The notes below the pieces were generated by a model. The model did not search any database and was not told where the DNA came from. It saw nothing but the letters and a program-made list of their open reading frames with translations. From Devosia sp. (GTDB lineage: Bacteria; Pseudomonadota; Alphaproteobacteria; Rhizobiales; Devosiaceae), in contig NZ_JANQAH010000011.1 in NCBI RefSeq assembly GCF_024707125.1, positions 124,001-188,000 on the forward strand: 64,000 nt of DNA. The letters are read 5' to 3'. Below, piece after piece: positions 53,642-62,098 of the stretch. The position numbers and the translations under genes are program-made. Position 1 is the first letter of the stretch; each line of letters begins with the position of its first letter.

Positions 53642-54729
53642 TCCGCAGCCTCCTGCTGTTCAGCGCTCACCTCGTGTTCGGCCCGCATGCGCCGGATCAG
53701 GTCCAGCTCCGCCTGGAAATCGACGTAGTGGGGCAGCTTCAGATGCTCGACGAAGCCGGTCGCCTGCACATTGTCCGAGTGGGAAATGACGAATTCCTCG
53801 TCCTGCGCCGGCGCGGTGACATCCTCGCCGAATTCCTTGGCCCGCAGCGCCCGGTCCACCAGCGACATGGCCATGGCCTTGCGCTCCGCCTGCCCGAAAA
53901 CCAGCCCATAGCCCCGCGTAAACTGCGGCGGGATCCTTGCCGAACCCTTGAACTGGTTGACCATCTGGCATTCGGTCACCCGAACGCGCCCCAGGCTCAC
54001 CGCAAAGCCAAGCTCGGGAATGTCAAACTCGACCTCGACCTCGCCAATGCGGATTTCACCCACAAACGGATGCGTCCGCCCATAACCACGTTGCGTCGAA
54101 TAGCCGAGCGCCAGCAAAAAGCCCTCATCGCCCCGCGCCAGTGCCTGCAGCCGCAGATCACGATCGAGCGGAAAATCCAACGGCTCGCGTGTGAGGTCGC
54201 CGACCTCTTGACCCTCAGCCAATTCGCCATCCGGCTCGATCAGCCCCTGACGCCCGAGCAGGTCTGTCACCCGCGGCGCCAACTCATCTTCGGCCTCACG
54301 AACCGCCGGCACTTCGGCATCTTCGCCGACAATGCTCGGGTCCAGCAGACGATGCGTATAGTCGAAGGTCGGCCCGAGCATCTGCCCACCCGGCAGGTCC
54401 TTGAACGTCGCCGAAATACGCCGCTCTATCTTCATCGCCCCGGTATCGATCGGCTCCGAATAGCCAAACCGCGGCAACGTCGTGCGATAGGCACGCACGA
54501 GGAAAATCGCCTCGATCAGATCGCCGCGTGCCTGCAAGATCGCCAGCGCCGCCAGCTCCCGGTCATAAAGCGAACCCTCGCCCATGGCGCGGTCCACCGC
54601 GAGACCCAACTGCTCAACGATCTGGTCCAACCGCAGCGCCGGCACCGACCGGTCACCCCGGCGACGATCCGCCAGCAAGCGATGCGCATTGGCAATGGCG
54701 GCCTCGCCGCCCTTTACAGCTACGTACAT
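53638..54729 (-). CDS. phnI: C-P lyase core subunit PhnI
   Basis: A 363-residue core subunit; PhnI with PhnG, PhnH and PhnL makes ribose alkylphosphonate triphosphate by displacing adenine from ATP. It begins MYVAVKGGEAAIANAHRLLA, and contains SEPIDTGAMKIERRISATFKD, GGQMLGPTFDYTHRLLD and VTECQMVNQFKGSARI, all PhnI hallmarks. The ATG at 54729 is one base after the phnH stop; five extra upstream codons are possible but lie in phnH. Confidence 0.95.
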   Translation of the reverse strand: MYVAVKGGEAAIANAHRLLADRRRGDRSVPALRLDQIVEQLGLAVDRAMGEGSLYDRELAALAILQARGDLIEAIFLVRAYRTTLPRFGYSEPIDTGAMKIERRISATFKDLPGGQMLGPTFDYTHRLLDPSIVGEDAEVPAVREAEDELAPRVTDLLGRQGLIEPDGELAEGQEVGDLTREPLDFPLDRDLRLQALARGDEGFLLALGYSTQRGYGRTHPFVGEIRIGEVEVEFDIPELGFAVSLGRVRVTECQMVNQFKGSARIPPQFTRGYGLVFGQAERKAMAMSLVDRALRAKEFGEDVTAPAQDEEFVISHSDNVQATGFVEHLKLPHYVDFQAELDLIRRMRAEHEVSAEQQEAAE

Positions 54730-54730
54730 C

Positions 54731-55327
54731 CTAAGCCTCCACAATCCGGCTCGAACGCGGCAGACCCATCACCTGGCCCCCCGCCACCAGCAGCAGGTCG
54801 ACGCCCCGCGGAAACAGCTGACGGTTGTCGCTCCACTGCGCGACGAAATCCCCCGGCAACCCCACCGGACTGATCTCCTGCGTCTCGCGAATCCCAGGCC
54901 CACGCAGCACCAGCGTTGCGCCGCCACTCAGGTCAGGCACTTCCGCAATGATCGTCGTCGAGCGATCGGGATATTCTTGGCTTCCAAGATTGCAGCGCGC
55001 CAATTCCGGCATCGCATCGCCGAGTGCCACGAACGCAAAATTCGCCTTGGCCGGATCATCGACGATCGTCGCGCCGGTATGAAAACCGACAAAACCCTTC
55101 ACCGCGTCCACATCGAGCGCCGGCGACAACCAGATCGTCGTGTCGTGGTCGCTCAACGTTAGCAGTGTGCTAGCCAATTCACGCCCAAGGGCACCCGAAC
55201 CGTCACTCGAACCAGCCAGCTTTTGCTGTGTTCCAGGGTTCGCCAGCGCATCCAGAACAGCCCGAAAAGCCGCCTGCGCATCGACAACCGGATCGGCAAA
55301 ACCAGCGCCAAAATCATGGGAAAGCAT
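54731..55327 (-). CDS. phnH: C-P lyase core subunit PhnH
   Basis: A 198-residue subunit of the PhnGHIJ core. Family phrases are GFADPVVDAQAAFRAVLDAL, FHTGATIVDDP, GSQEYPDRSTTIIAEV and LRGPGIRETQ. PhnH is a PLP-transferase-like fold without PLP. Its start overlaps the phnG stop (TGATG). Confidence 0.94.
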   Translation of the reverse strand: MLSHDFGAGFADPVVDAQAAFRAVLDALANPGTQQKLAGSSDGSGALGRELASTLLTLSDHDTTIWLSPALDVDAVKGFVGFHTGATIVDDPAKANFAFVALGDAMPELARCNLGSQEYPDRSTTIIAEVPDLSGGATLVLRGPGIRETQEISPVGLPGDFVAQWSDNRQLFPRGVDLLLVAGGQVMGLPRSSRIVEA

Positions 55328-55782
55328 CAGTTGTCCCCTCTCACCATGGTGAAGAAATCGACCCGCGTCGCAGCCGTTTCCTCGGCCCGCACGTCGTCGC
55401 GCTCGGCGCCAAGTGCTTCCAGCGGCGCAATAATTTCCGCATCGATCCGGCCGGCTTCACGCTGGCGCAGCGCATCGATCACGGCGATCGCCTCGGCCTT
55501 GTCGAGGTCACGACCCAAACAATACCCGTGTCCCACTTCCCCGGTTACAATCCGCACACTGGCCCGGCTCACCGTCGCCTCGCCCAGATTGAACGGCGCC
55601 CCGCCGCCACCGGCCCGACCGCGCACCATGACCAATCCGGTCTCAGGTCCGCGAATACGCTGATGCGCTGGTTGTTCGCCAAAAACGGCCCAGCGCTCGG
55701 CCAGCGCCTTGGACGGTGCCGATGCCAGAACATCCAGCGCCCGCTTTCTCGCGCGTTGCTCGGCAGAAATCTCTGTCGTCAT
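55327..55782 (-). CDS. phnG: C-P lyase core subunit PhnG
   Basis: A 151-residue subunit of the C-P lyase core. Typical parts are FGEQPAHQRIRGPETGLVMV, PFNLGEATVSRASVRI and GEVGHGYCLGRDLDKAEAIA. First gene of phnGHIJKL plus transferase. Upstream lie a perfect dyad at 55795 and a Pho-box-like site at 55848, so both PhnF and PhoB are likely regulators. Confidence 0.95.
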   Translation of the reverse strand: MTTEISAEQRARKRALDVLASAPSKALAERWAVFGEQPAHQRIRGPETGLVMVRGRAGGGGAPFNLGEATVSRASVRIVTGEVGHGYCLGRDLDKAEAIAVIDALRQREAGRIDAEIIAPLEALGAERDDVRAEETAATRVDFFTMVRGDN

Positions 55783-55794
55783 GCTTGCCTCGAT

Positions 55795-55814
55795 TTGTCT
55801 AATAAACTAGACAA
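55795..55814. promoter_or_regulatory. Candidate PhnF operator between phnG and phnF
   Basis: TTGTCTA-ATAAAC-TAGACAA is an exact 7-base inverted repeat with a 6-base centre, 13 bases before the phnG start and 45 before phnF. GntR/HutC-family regulators such as PhnF bind this kind of AT-centred dyad in their own divergent promoter. Binding is inferred from position and symmetry. Confidence 0.6.
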
Positions 55815-55847
55815 CTAAATCAACTAGTTCCGCTCTACGCTTCCCGT

Positions 55848-55865
55848 GTGAAAGTGCAATGACAA
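55848..55865 (-). promoter_or_regulatory. Pho-box-like site for phnG, overlapping the phnF start codon
   Basis: On the minus strand TTGTCAT (6/7 to consensus), four bases (TGCA), then CTTTCAC (5/7). It lies 66 bases before the phnG start and spans the phnF ATG, so PhoB binding could activate phnG and hinder phnF transcription. Confidence 0.45.
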
Positions 55866-56584
55866 AATCGCATTCAGCCGCAGGTGGCGTCGCGCTCTGG
55901 CGCCAGATCGCCGACGCCATCCGCCTCGACATCGTCGGCGGCAAGCTCGCCAATGGCGATCGCCTACCGACGGAAGCCCTTCTGGCAGAACGCTTTTCCG
56001 CCAATCGTCACACGGTGCGTCGGGCCCTGGCGGTCCTTGCCGAAGAAGGCGTTGTCCTCGCCGAACAAGGCCGCGGCACCTTCGTGCGCTCCATCCGCCG
56101 CCTGAGTTACCCCATCGGCAAGCGCACACGTTTCCGCGAAGGTCTCAAGGGCCAGGCCGGCTCCCTGATCTCAGTCAGCATCTCAGACAAAATCGAAAAC
56201 GCCACCGCTCGGGTCGCGGAAGCTCTGGGCCTAAAACCCGGCGCCAAGGTCGTTCGCACCGAAAGCATGTCGGTCGCCGATGGCGTGCCGATCTCGCGCT
56301 CCACCACCTGGCTACCCTATCGCCGCTTCCCCGATTTCGCCGCGCGGATCAAGGAGATGCAGTCGACCACAATGGTCTTCCAAAGCTATGATATTGCAGA
56401 CTATTCCCGCGCCTCGACCCGCATCTCCGCGCGCCACGCCGACGTCGAAGAAATCCGCTCCTTAAGCCTCGCCCCCGGCGCAATCGTGCTGGTCTCGGAA
56501 GCAGTCGACGTCGATCCCGACGGCGAAGCGCTGTCCTACGCCCTCACCCGTTTCCCGGCCGAACGCATGGAACTCGTGGTTTAA
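55859..56584 (+). CDS. phnF: GntR/HutC-family regulator PhnF
   Basis: A 241-residue regulator. N-terminal GntR winged helix (ALWRQIADAIRLDIVGGKLA, LPTEALLAERFSANRHTVRR) and C-terminal UTRA ligand domain (VRTESMSVADGVPISRSTTW, SEAVDVDPDGEALSYALTRF). PhnF-type proteins repress phosphonate genes. It is divergent from phnG and convergent with phnN; its TAA overlaps the phnN stop within TTAA. Ribosome site weak. Confidence 0.93.
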   Translation: MTKSHSAAGGVALWRQIADAIRLDIVGGKLANGDRLPTEALLAERFSANRHTVRRALAVLAEEGVVLAEQGRGTFVRSIRRLSYPIGKRTRFREGLKGQAGSLISVSISDKIENATARVAEALGLKPGAKVVRTESMSVADGVPISRSTTWLPYRRFPDFAARIKEMQSTTMVFQSYDIADYSRASTRISARHADVEEIRSLSLAPGAIVLVSEAVDVDPDGEALSYALTRFPAERMELVV

Positions 56585-57138
56585 ATATTTGCCGGCAAAC
56601 GCAAAAGGTCTCGCAGCAGCGACACAAACTGCTCGCCCGCCAAATCGAGCGCACCCGAATTATCAATCCGCACCGTGCTCGCCGGCAGCCTGACGCCAAC
56701 GCTGCGATCCATCCGCCGCCGGATTTCCTCGGCATCTTCCCGGCCGCGCCCCGCCAACCGCGTCGCGATCACCTGTGGGTCCGCCGTCACCTCGACCACC
56801 ACCGCCGTCGGATAGCGCGTCACCAGCTGCGGAATGACCGCACGGGACAGGTTGGCAATCACCACCCGCCCCTCTTGCAGATCATCTTCCAGTTCCACCG
56901 GCAGCCCATAGCGCAGGCCATGCGCCGGCCAGCTCAGGGCAAAACGCCCTTCCGTCTCCGCCGCCACAAACTGGTCCAGCGTCATCGTATCGTGGTCTTC
57001 GCTACCGCCATCGGCATCCCGCGTCACCACGCGCCGCACGATGACGACATCGCCGGCCAACCGCTCGCGCGCATAAGCCATGACACTGTCCTTGCCGGCC
57101 CCGCTGGAGCCGACCACGGCGACGAAAGTGCCGGTCAT
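56581..57138 (-). CDS. phnN: Ribose 1,5-bisphosphate phosphokinase PhnN
   Basis: Phosphorylates ribose 1,5-bisphosphate to PRPP, ending the C-P lyase pathway. The 185-residue P-loop protein has Walker A VGSSGAGKDSVM, RRVVTRDADGGSEDHDTM, FALSWPAHGLRYGLP and a C-terminal RLAGRGREDAEEI loop, all typical of PhnN. The ATG at 57138 overlaps the phnM stop (ATGA). Confidence 0.94.
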   Translation of the reverse strand: MTGTFVAVVGSSGAGKDSVMAYARERLAGDVVIVRRVVTRDADGGSEDHDTMTLDQFVAAETEGRFALSWPAHGLRYGLPVELEDDLQEGRVVIANLSRAVIPQLVTRYPTAVVVEVTADPQVIATRLAGRGREDAEEIRRRMDRSVGVRLPASTVRIDNSGALDLAGEQFVSLLRDLLRLPANI

Positions 57139-58277
57139 ATCACCCGCCGCCCCTCGCGCCACACGGTCTGGACGATCGGAATGCCCTCTTCGATCCGCAG
57201 GTGCACAAGGTCAGCCCGCTTGCCCACGGCGATCTCGCCGCGATCATCAAGGCACGCCGCCTCGGCCGGGCGCTTCGTCACAAAGCTGATCGCCTCCGGC
57301 AAACTTATCCCCGGCACCTCGTCGACAAGGCAGAATGCCGATTGCAGCATCGAGAAAGGAATGTAGTCAGACGACAGAATATCGAGCAGCCCCGCCGCCG
57401 CCAGATCGCGCGCCGAAACATTGCCCGAATGCGACCCGCCGCGCACCACATTGGGTCCGCCCATCAGGATCGCCATGCCCGCATCGCGCGACGCCTTGGC
57501 TGCCTCCAGCGTCGTCGGGAATTCGGCAATGCGAATGCCAAGCTCGACGGCTTCATCCACATGCGCCGCAGTCGCATCGTCATGGCTCGCCAGCGCGATT
57601 CCGCGCTCGGCACTCAACGCAGCCAGCGCCTTGCGGTGTTTGTCCGAATAAGTATCTGATTCAAAAGACCTTCTGGCGATGAACTCGGCCAGCGCAGCAT
57701 CGCTCATCTTGAGCTTGCCCTGATAATAGACCTTATAGGCATCGGGGCTCGCAAACTGCCGCTGCCCCGGCGCATGGTCCATCAGCGAAGCCAACCGCAC
57801 CAGCGGGTGGTCCATGATCTTCTCAAAGCTGTCGAGACAATCCGGCGCCGAAACCTCGCAGCGCAGGTGAATCAGATGGTCGGCCCGCAGCCGCCCGGCA
57901 TTGACGCCAGCCGTGATCGCGTCGGCCAAAATCCGCAGCTCGTCCATGCCCATATCGGCATGCTCGTCGATGCCAACGCGGATAGCGTCGAACACGGTGG
58001 TAATCCCCGAAGCCGCAATCTGCGCATCATGCGCCTGCACAGAGGCAACAGGGTGCCACCGCACCTTCGGCCGCGGCGCATAGTGCGTTTCCAGGTGATC
58101 GGTGTGCAGCTCGACCAGCCCCGGAATCAGGTAGTCGCCATTGAGATCCGTGCCGCGCTTAGAAGTCGTACCGATATCGGTAATGACACCACCGGAAATT
58201 TCCACTGCGCCTTCAAGCACTTGGTCGGCCAGCACGATGCGGGCATTGGTCAGGACGGTCGAGTCGAGGGCTTGCAT
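57135..58277 (-). CDS. phnM: Alpha-D-ribose 1-methylphosphonate 5-triphosphate diphosphatase PhnM
   Basis: Amidohydrolase-superfamily enzyme removing pyrophosphate from ribose phosphonate triphosphate before C-P cleavage. The 380-residue protein has the metal-binding stretch GLVELHTDHLETHYAP (His58, His61, His65 region), ASHDDATAAHVDEAV, and GGPNVVRGGSHSGNVSA. The ATG at 58277 gives the normal N-terminus (NARIVLADQVLEGAV); longer frames reach 58346. It leads a phnM-phnN pair with its own Pho-box-like site at 58329. No phnP is present in the window. Confidence 0.95.
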   Translation of the reverse strand: MQALDSTVLTNARIVLADQVLEGAVEISGGVITDIGTTSKRGTDLNGDYLIPGLVELHTDHLETHYAPRPKVRWHPVASVQAHDAQIAASGITTVFDAIRVGIDEHADMGMDELRILADAITAGVNAGRLRADHLIHLRCEVSAPDCLDSFEKIMDHPLVRLASLMDHAPGQRQFASPDAYKVYYQGKLKMSDAALAEFIARRSFESDTYSDKHRKALAALSAERGIALASHDDATAAHVDEAVELGIRIAEFPTTLEAAKASRDAGMAILMGGPNVVRGGSHSGNVSARDLAAAGLLDILSSDYIPFSMLQSAFCLVDEVPGISLPEAISFVTKRPAEAACLDDRGEIAVGKRADLVHLRIEEGIPIVQTVWREGRRVI

Positions 58278-58328
58278 GGTCGTTTCAGCACGTTCGAATG
58301 AGAAAGGTCGGTCCGATAGCCCCATAAT

Positions 58329-58346
58329 GTGACAGGGCAACGACAC
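58329..58346 (-). promoter_or_regulatory. Pho-box-like site upstream of phnM
   Basis: On the minus strand GTGTCGT (5/7), TGCC, CTGTCAC (6/7), with the standard 11-base period. It lies 52-69 bases before the phnM start. Confidence 0.5.
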
Positions 58347-58358
58347 GCCGCCACAGTC

Positions 58359-59465
58359 TCAGAGCGAACCAAGCCCCGCAAGATAGCGCGTCGCTGCCAC
58401 ACCGGAGATTTCTCCCACCAGCGCCCGCGCCAGCGTATCGCCCACCTGCACGCCCAGCTTGAACCCATGCCCCGAACAGGCGCTGACCACCCAGCCAGCC
58501 CCCCCGATCAGCTCGACGATAAACCGCTCGTCGTCCGTCACCGTGTAGTAGCAAACCTTGCGCTCAAGAATTTTGTAGTCCGCCGCATCGCGAAACGCCC
58601 GGTTCAGCGCCGCCAGAACCGACTTCACATCAGCCTCGCTGGCAATACGATCATCGCTGCCATGCCCTCGCCGGGTAAACACATGGTCGCCAATCTTGAG
58701 CCGCGTCCCCTCCCGCGGCGGCAAGACGTAAGCGCCATAATCCGCCGCCATATCGACCACCACCGGAGATGCTGCCCAGGCGGCCGCGTATTGGGCCGGC
58801 GGCTCAAGATAGAGCACCAATTGTCGTGACGGCACCGCCACCTGCGCATGGGCCGGCAACAGATCACCGATCCATGCCCCCGCCGCGACGACAATCACAT
58901 CAGCGCCATGCACATGTCCATCAACCGTGACCGTCCCCGCCTCGGCATCAACCGAAGTCACCCGGCCGTTGGGCCGCAGATCAGCACCATTCTCACCCAG
59001 CCATCGCGCCAGATCCTCGACGATCCGCCGGGCAAACAGCATCCCCGCCCCTTCCGCCTCAAAGGCAGAGTGCACGCCGTCCAGATTGACGAAAGGCAGC
59101 CGCGCCTCAAGTTCGCCAAGGGAAACCGAGCGATGACCAATCCCCAGCCCGTCTAACTCCCGCGCCGTCGGCCCGTAATAGTCCTCGTCCGTCCGCGACA
59201 CATAGACCGCGCCCGTCGGCAGATAGTGACTGCGCCCCAGATCGCGCCAAAGCTGCTCGTAAAGCGCAAAGGTCGGCACCATCAGCGCGCCATAGCCATC
59301 GAGCCCCGCATAGGTGTGCCGCGTAATGCGATGTTCATCGAAGGAGGACGAGACGGGGTTGGGAATCGGCCCCTGATCGAAAACCGTCACGTCCACACCA
59401 CGCCGCCGCAGCGCCCAGGCCAGCGAAAGCCCACCAATACCGGCGCCCACGATCGATACTTTCAT
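58359..59465 (-). CDS. FAD-dependent oxidoreductase of the DAO / sarcosine oxidase group
   Basis: A 368-residue flavoenzyme. It starts MKVSIVGAGIGGLSLAWALR (FAD-binding Rossmann loop) with an acidic second strand end (VTVFDQGP). Later parts are RQLVLYLEP, KICYYTVTDD-like (KVCYYTVTDDERFIVEL) and the C-terminal SACSGHGFKLGVQVGDTLA, where S-G-H-G-F-K is typical of MSOX-type amine oxidases. The ATG at 59465 has AAGGAGATG upstream. It is the minus-strand neighbour of phnM (82 bases apart) and divergent from the monooxygenase operon. It could oxidise an N-methyl amino acid or aminophosphonate; substrate unknown. Confidence 0.85.
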   Translation of the reverse strand: MKVSIVGAGIGGLSLAWALRRRGVDVTVFDQGPIPNPVSSSFDEHRITRHTYAGLDGYGALMVPTFALYEQLWRDLGRSHYLPTGAVYVSRTDEDYYGPTARELDGLGIGHRSVSLGELEARLPFVNLDGVHSAFEAEGAGMLFARRIVEDLARWLGENGADLRPNGRVTSVDAEAGTVTVDGHVHGADVIVVAAGAWIGDLLPAHAQVAVPSRQLVLYLEPPAQYAAAWAASPVVVDMAADYGAYVLPPREGTRLKIGDHVFTRRGHGSDDRIASEADVKSVLAALNRAFRDAADYKILERKVCYYTVTDDERFIVELIGGAGWVVSACSGHGFKLGVQVGDTLARALVGEISGVAATRYLAGLGSL

Positions 59466-59654
59466 TCCATCTCCTTCTGGCCGCAGGTCTTTTGGAGACT
59501 CAGCGCCATCTCGCTGCCGATTTGCTCGCACATTTGCCGAAAGAAGCACATTCTTTCTCGCCGCCTCCCGGCAACAGAATCCAGCCAGCGCCGCCCCTCT
59601 GCCGAGGGAAAAAGCCTTGCCATTATGGGCTTGATCGACCAACATGCCATTTAT

Positions 59655-59669
59655 CTATCAATTTTGTAG
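59655..59669. promoter_or_regulatory. CTATC-type motif upstream of the monooxygenase operon
   Basis: CTATCAATTTTGTAG, partly palindromic (CTA...TAG), 38 bases before the first monooxygenase start, a position that would overlap the promoter. Matches the site at 63889 in 12 of 15 positions and that at 7324 in 11 of 15. Confidence 0.5.
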
Positions 59670-59707
59670 ACTTAACATGTGGCTCTGTTTTCCGCGAGGA
59701 GCCATTC

Positions 59708-60748
59708 ATGTCCTATCGCCTCAGCCTGCTCGACAAGAGCCCGATCGCAAAAGGCGAATCCGCCACTGCCGCCCTGCGCCGCACCATCGCTTTCGCGCAG
59801 CGCGCCGAGGCTCTTGGCTACGAGCGCTTCTGGGTGGCGGAACACCACAACACCCCCGACCTCGCCAGTTCCTCCCCCGAAATTCTCATCGCCGCACTGG
59901 CATCTGCCACCAAAACCATCCGCGTCGGCTCCGGCGGCGTCATGCTGCAGCACTACAGCCCCTACAAGGTCGCAGAAAACTTCAACCTCCTCGAAAACCT
60001 TGCACCGGGCCGCATCGATGTCGGTATCGGCAAGGCTCCCGGCGGTCTCCCCCTCTCCACCCGCGCCCTGCAAGCCGGTCGCAGCACAGAGAACCGGCCC
60101 GACTTCGCAGAGCAGCTTCGCGAACTCGACGCCTATCTCGGCGTTGGCAGGGATACCCGCACCGAAGGCTTGGCGGCGACACCCGCCACATCGGCGGAAA
60201 GCGAAAAATTCCTCCTCGGCGCATCGGTCGAAAGCGCCACCCTTGCCGCTGAACTCGGCTGGCATTTCGTCTTCGCCCGGCACCTCAATGGCGACGACGT
60301 CGCCCTCGCCTCGGCCATCTCCACCTATCGCGATCTCGCCCACCGCACGCCCATCGTTGCGCTGGCGGCAATCGTTTCCGCCGATGGCGACAAGGCCCGC
60401 GAAACCGCCGAGGCCTTCACGCCCTACCGCGTCACCATTCCCGGCGGCCAGAGCGTCACCGTGGGCAGCGAAGCACAGGCCGCCGAATATGCCCGGCAAG
60501 CCGGCGTCACCGATTACGCGGTCGAAAAGCGCAAGGCCAATGTCCTCGCCGGCACCGGCCACGACATCATCGCCGCTACCGACGCCCTCGCCCGCCAATA
60601 CGGTATCGAGGAATTCATCCTCGATCTCGCCAATCCCGGCGACAGCCGCCTCGACGCCATCGAACTGATCGCCTCAGCGCGGACGCAGTCCGTCGCGTCA
60701 GCGCGCGCAACGGCCCGCCAGACCACTCCCACCGCCCTTTCCGCCTGA
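59708..60748 (+). CDS. LLM class flavin-dependent oxidoreductase, YtmO/MsnO8-like
   Basis: A 346-residue luciferase-like flavin-dependent enzyme. It starts MSYRLSLLDKSPIAKGESA and contains GYERFWVAEHHNTPDLASSS, RVGSGGVMLQHYSPYKVAEN and GRIDVGIGKAPGG, typical of the MsnO8/YhbW group. GAGGAG lies upstream of the ATG. Relatives such as YtmO in Bacillus sit in operons for using sulfur amino-acid derivatives. Here it heads a run with an NtaA-type monooxygenase, an M20 amidohydrolase and a GNAT acetyltransferase, supporting a sulfur-scavenging role. Confidence 0.88.
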   Translation: MSYRLSLLDKSPIAKGESATAALRRTIAFAQRAEALGYERFWVAEHHNTPDLASSSPEILIAALASATKTIRVGSGGVMLQHYSPYKVAENFNLLENLAPGRIDVGIGKAPGGLPLSTRALQAGRSTENRPDFAEQLRELDAYLGVGRDTRTEGLAATPATSAESEKFLLGASVESATLAAELGWHFVFARHLNGDDVALASAISTYRDLAHRTPIVALAAIVSADGDKARETAEAFTPYRVTIPGGQSVTVGSEAQAAEYARQAGVTDYAVEKRKANVLAGTGHDIIAATDALARQYGIEEFILDLANPGDSRLDAIELIASARTQSVASARATARQTTPTALSA

Positions 60749-60763
60749 TCCCTGGAGATCCAA

Positions 60764-62098
60764 ATGACTCAGAACCGCATTCCCTTCGGCCTGATGCTGC
60801 ACGGCCCCGGCGGACACATGAACGCCTGGAAGCACCCCAGCGGCCCCGCCGACGCATCGGTCAATTTCCAGTTCCTGCTCGACCAGACCCTCAAGGCCGA
60901 AGCCGCAGGCATTGCCTTCGCCTTCGTCGCCGATGGCCTCTACATCAACGAGCAGTCCATCCCGCATTTCCTCAACCGCTTCGAACCGATCGCCCTGCTT
61001 TCGGCCTTGGCCGCCACCACCAGCAAGATCGGCCTCGTCGGCACGCTCTCGACGTCATACAGCGACCCCTTCACCGTCGCCCGCCAGTTCGGCTCCATTG
61101 ATCTCCTGAGCAATGGCCGCGCCGGCTGGAATGCCGTAACCTCGCCGCTCGAAGGCTCCGCCCGCAACTACGGCCGCGCCCAGCACCCCGACCATGCCCT
61201 GCGCTACGAAATTGCCGCCGAGCACATCGATATCGTCAAGGGCCTATGGGATTCCTGGGACGACGATGCCTTCACCCGCGACCGCGCCACCGGCCAATTC
61301 GCCGATTTCGAAAAGCTGCATCGCCTCAACTACAAAGGCAAATTCCACTCCACCGAAGGCCCGCTCAATATCCAGCGCTCGCCCCAGGGTCAGACCGTGC
61401 TGTTCCAGGCCGGAGGCTCCCCGGCTGGCATCGAACTCGCCGGCCGCCACGCTGATGCGGTCTTCGCCAATTCCACCAATATCGAGGAAAACCGCACCCT
61501 CACCCAAAAGCTCAAGCAAAGCGCCGTCGCCCATGGCCGCGGCGCCGATGCAATCAAGGTGCTGCCCGGCATCGGCGTCATCGTCGGCTCGACCGAAGAA
61601 GAGGTCGAGCGCAAATACCAGGAGATCGCGGGCCTCGTGAACGTCAAGGAAGCGCTGAACTATCTCGGCCGCTTCTTCGATCACCACGATTTCAGCCAAT
61701 ACGATCTCGACGCGCCCTTCCCCGAACTGGGCGATATCGGCCGCAACAATTTCCAGTCCGGCACCGACCGTATCAAGTCGCGCGCCAAGGAGCGCGGCCA
61801 GACCCTGCGCGAAGTCGCGCTGGAACAGACAACGCCGCGCAGCGATTTCCAGGGCACGCCCGAACAGATCGCCGACAAGATCATCGAATGGGTCGATGCC
61901 GGCGCCGCCGATGGGTTCGTGCTCGGCTTCCCCGTTTCCGCCCAGGGCTGGAAGGACTTTGATGAGCACGTCCTGCCCATTCTCGAAAAGCGGGGTCGCC
62001 ACAGCCGCGAGCAGATCGGCTCGACGCTGCGCGATCACCTCGGCCTGCCCTTCCGCGAAAGCCGCTATGCGCTGCCGCAAGAAAAGGCCGCCGGCTGA
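60764..62098 (+). CDS. NtaA/SnaA/DszA-family FMN-dependent monooxygenase
   Basis: A 444-residue monooxygenase using reduced FMN from a partner reductase (none in the window). Motifs: PGGHMNAWKHP, FVADGLYIN, TLSTSYSDPFTVARQFGSID, SNGRAGWNAVTSP and VLFQAGGSPAGIELAGRHAD, all characteristic of the NtaA/SnaA/SoxA group, which includes enzymes cleaving C-S or C-N bonds (DszA, DmoA, YtnJ). TGGAGATCC precedes the ATG. Its stop overlaps the amidohydrolase start (TGATG). Likely oxidises an N-acetylated S-substituted cysteine or similar (inference from context). Confidence 0.92.
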   Translation: MTQNRIPFGLMLHGPGGHMNAWKHPSGPADASVNFQFLLDQTLKAEAAGIAFAFVADGLYINEQSIPHFLNRFEPIALLSALAATTSKIGLVGTLSTSYSDPFTVARQFGSIDLLSNGRAGWNAVTSPLEGSARNYGRAQHPDHALRYEIAAEHIDIVKGLWDSWDDDAFTRDRATGQFADFEKLHRLNYKGKFHSTEGPLNIQRSPQGQTVLFQAGGSPAGIELAGRHADAVFANSTNIEENRTLTQKLKQSAVAHGRGADAIKVLPGIGVIVGSTEEEVERKYQEIAGLVNVKEALNYLGRFFDHHDFSQYDLDAPFPELGDIGRNNFQSGTDRIKSRAKERGQTLREVALEQTTPRSDFQGTPEQIADKIIEWVDAGAADGFVLGFPVSAQGWKDFDEHVLPILEKRGRHSREQIGSTLRDHLGLPFRESRYALPQEKAAG

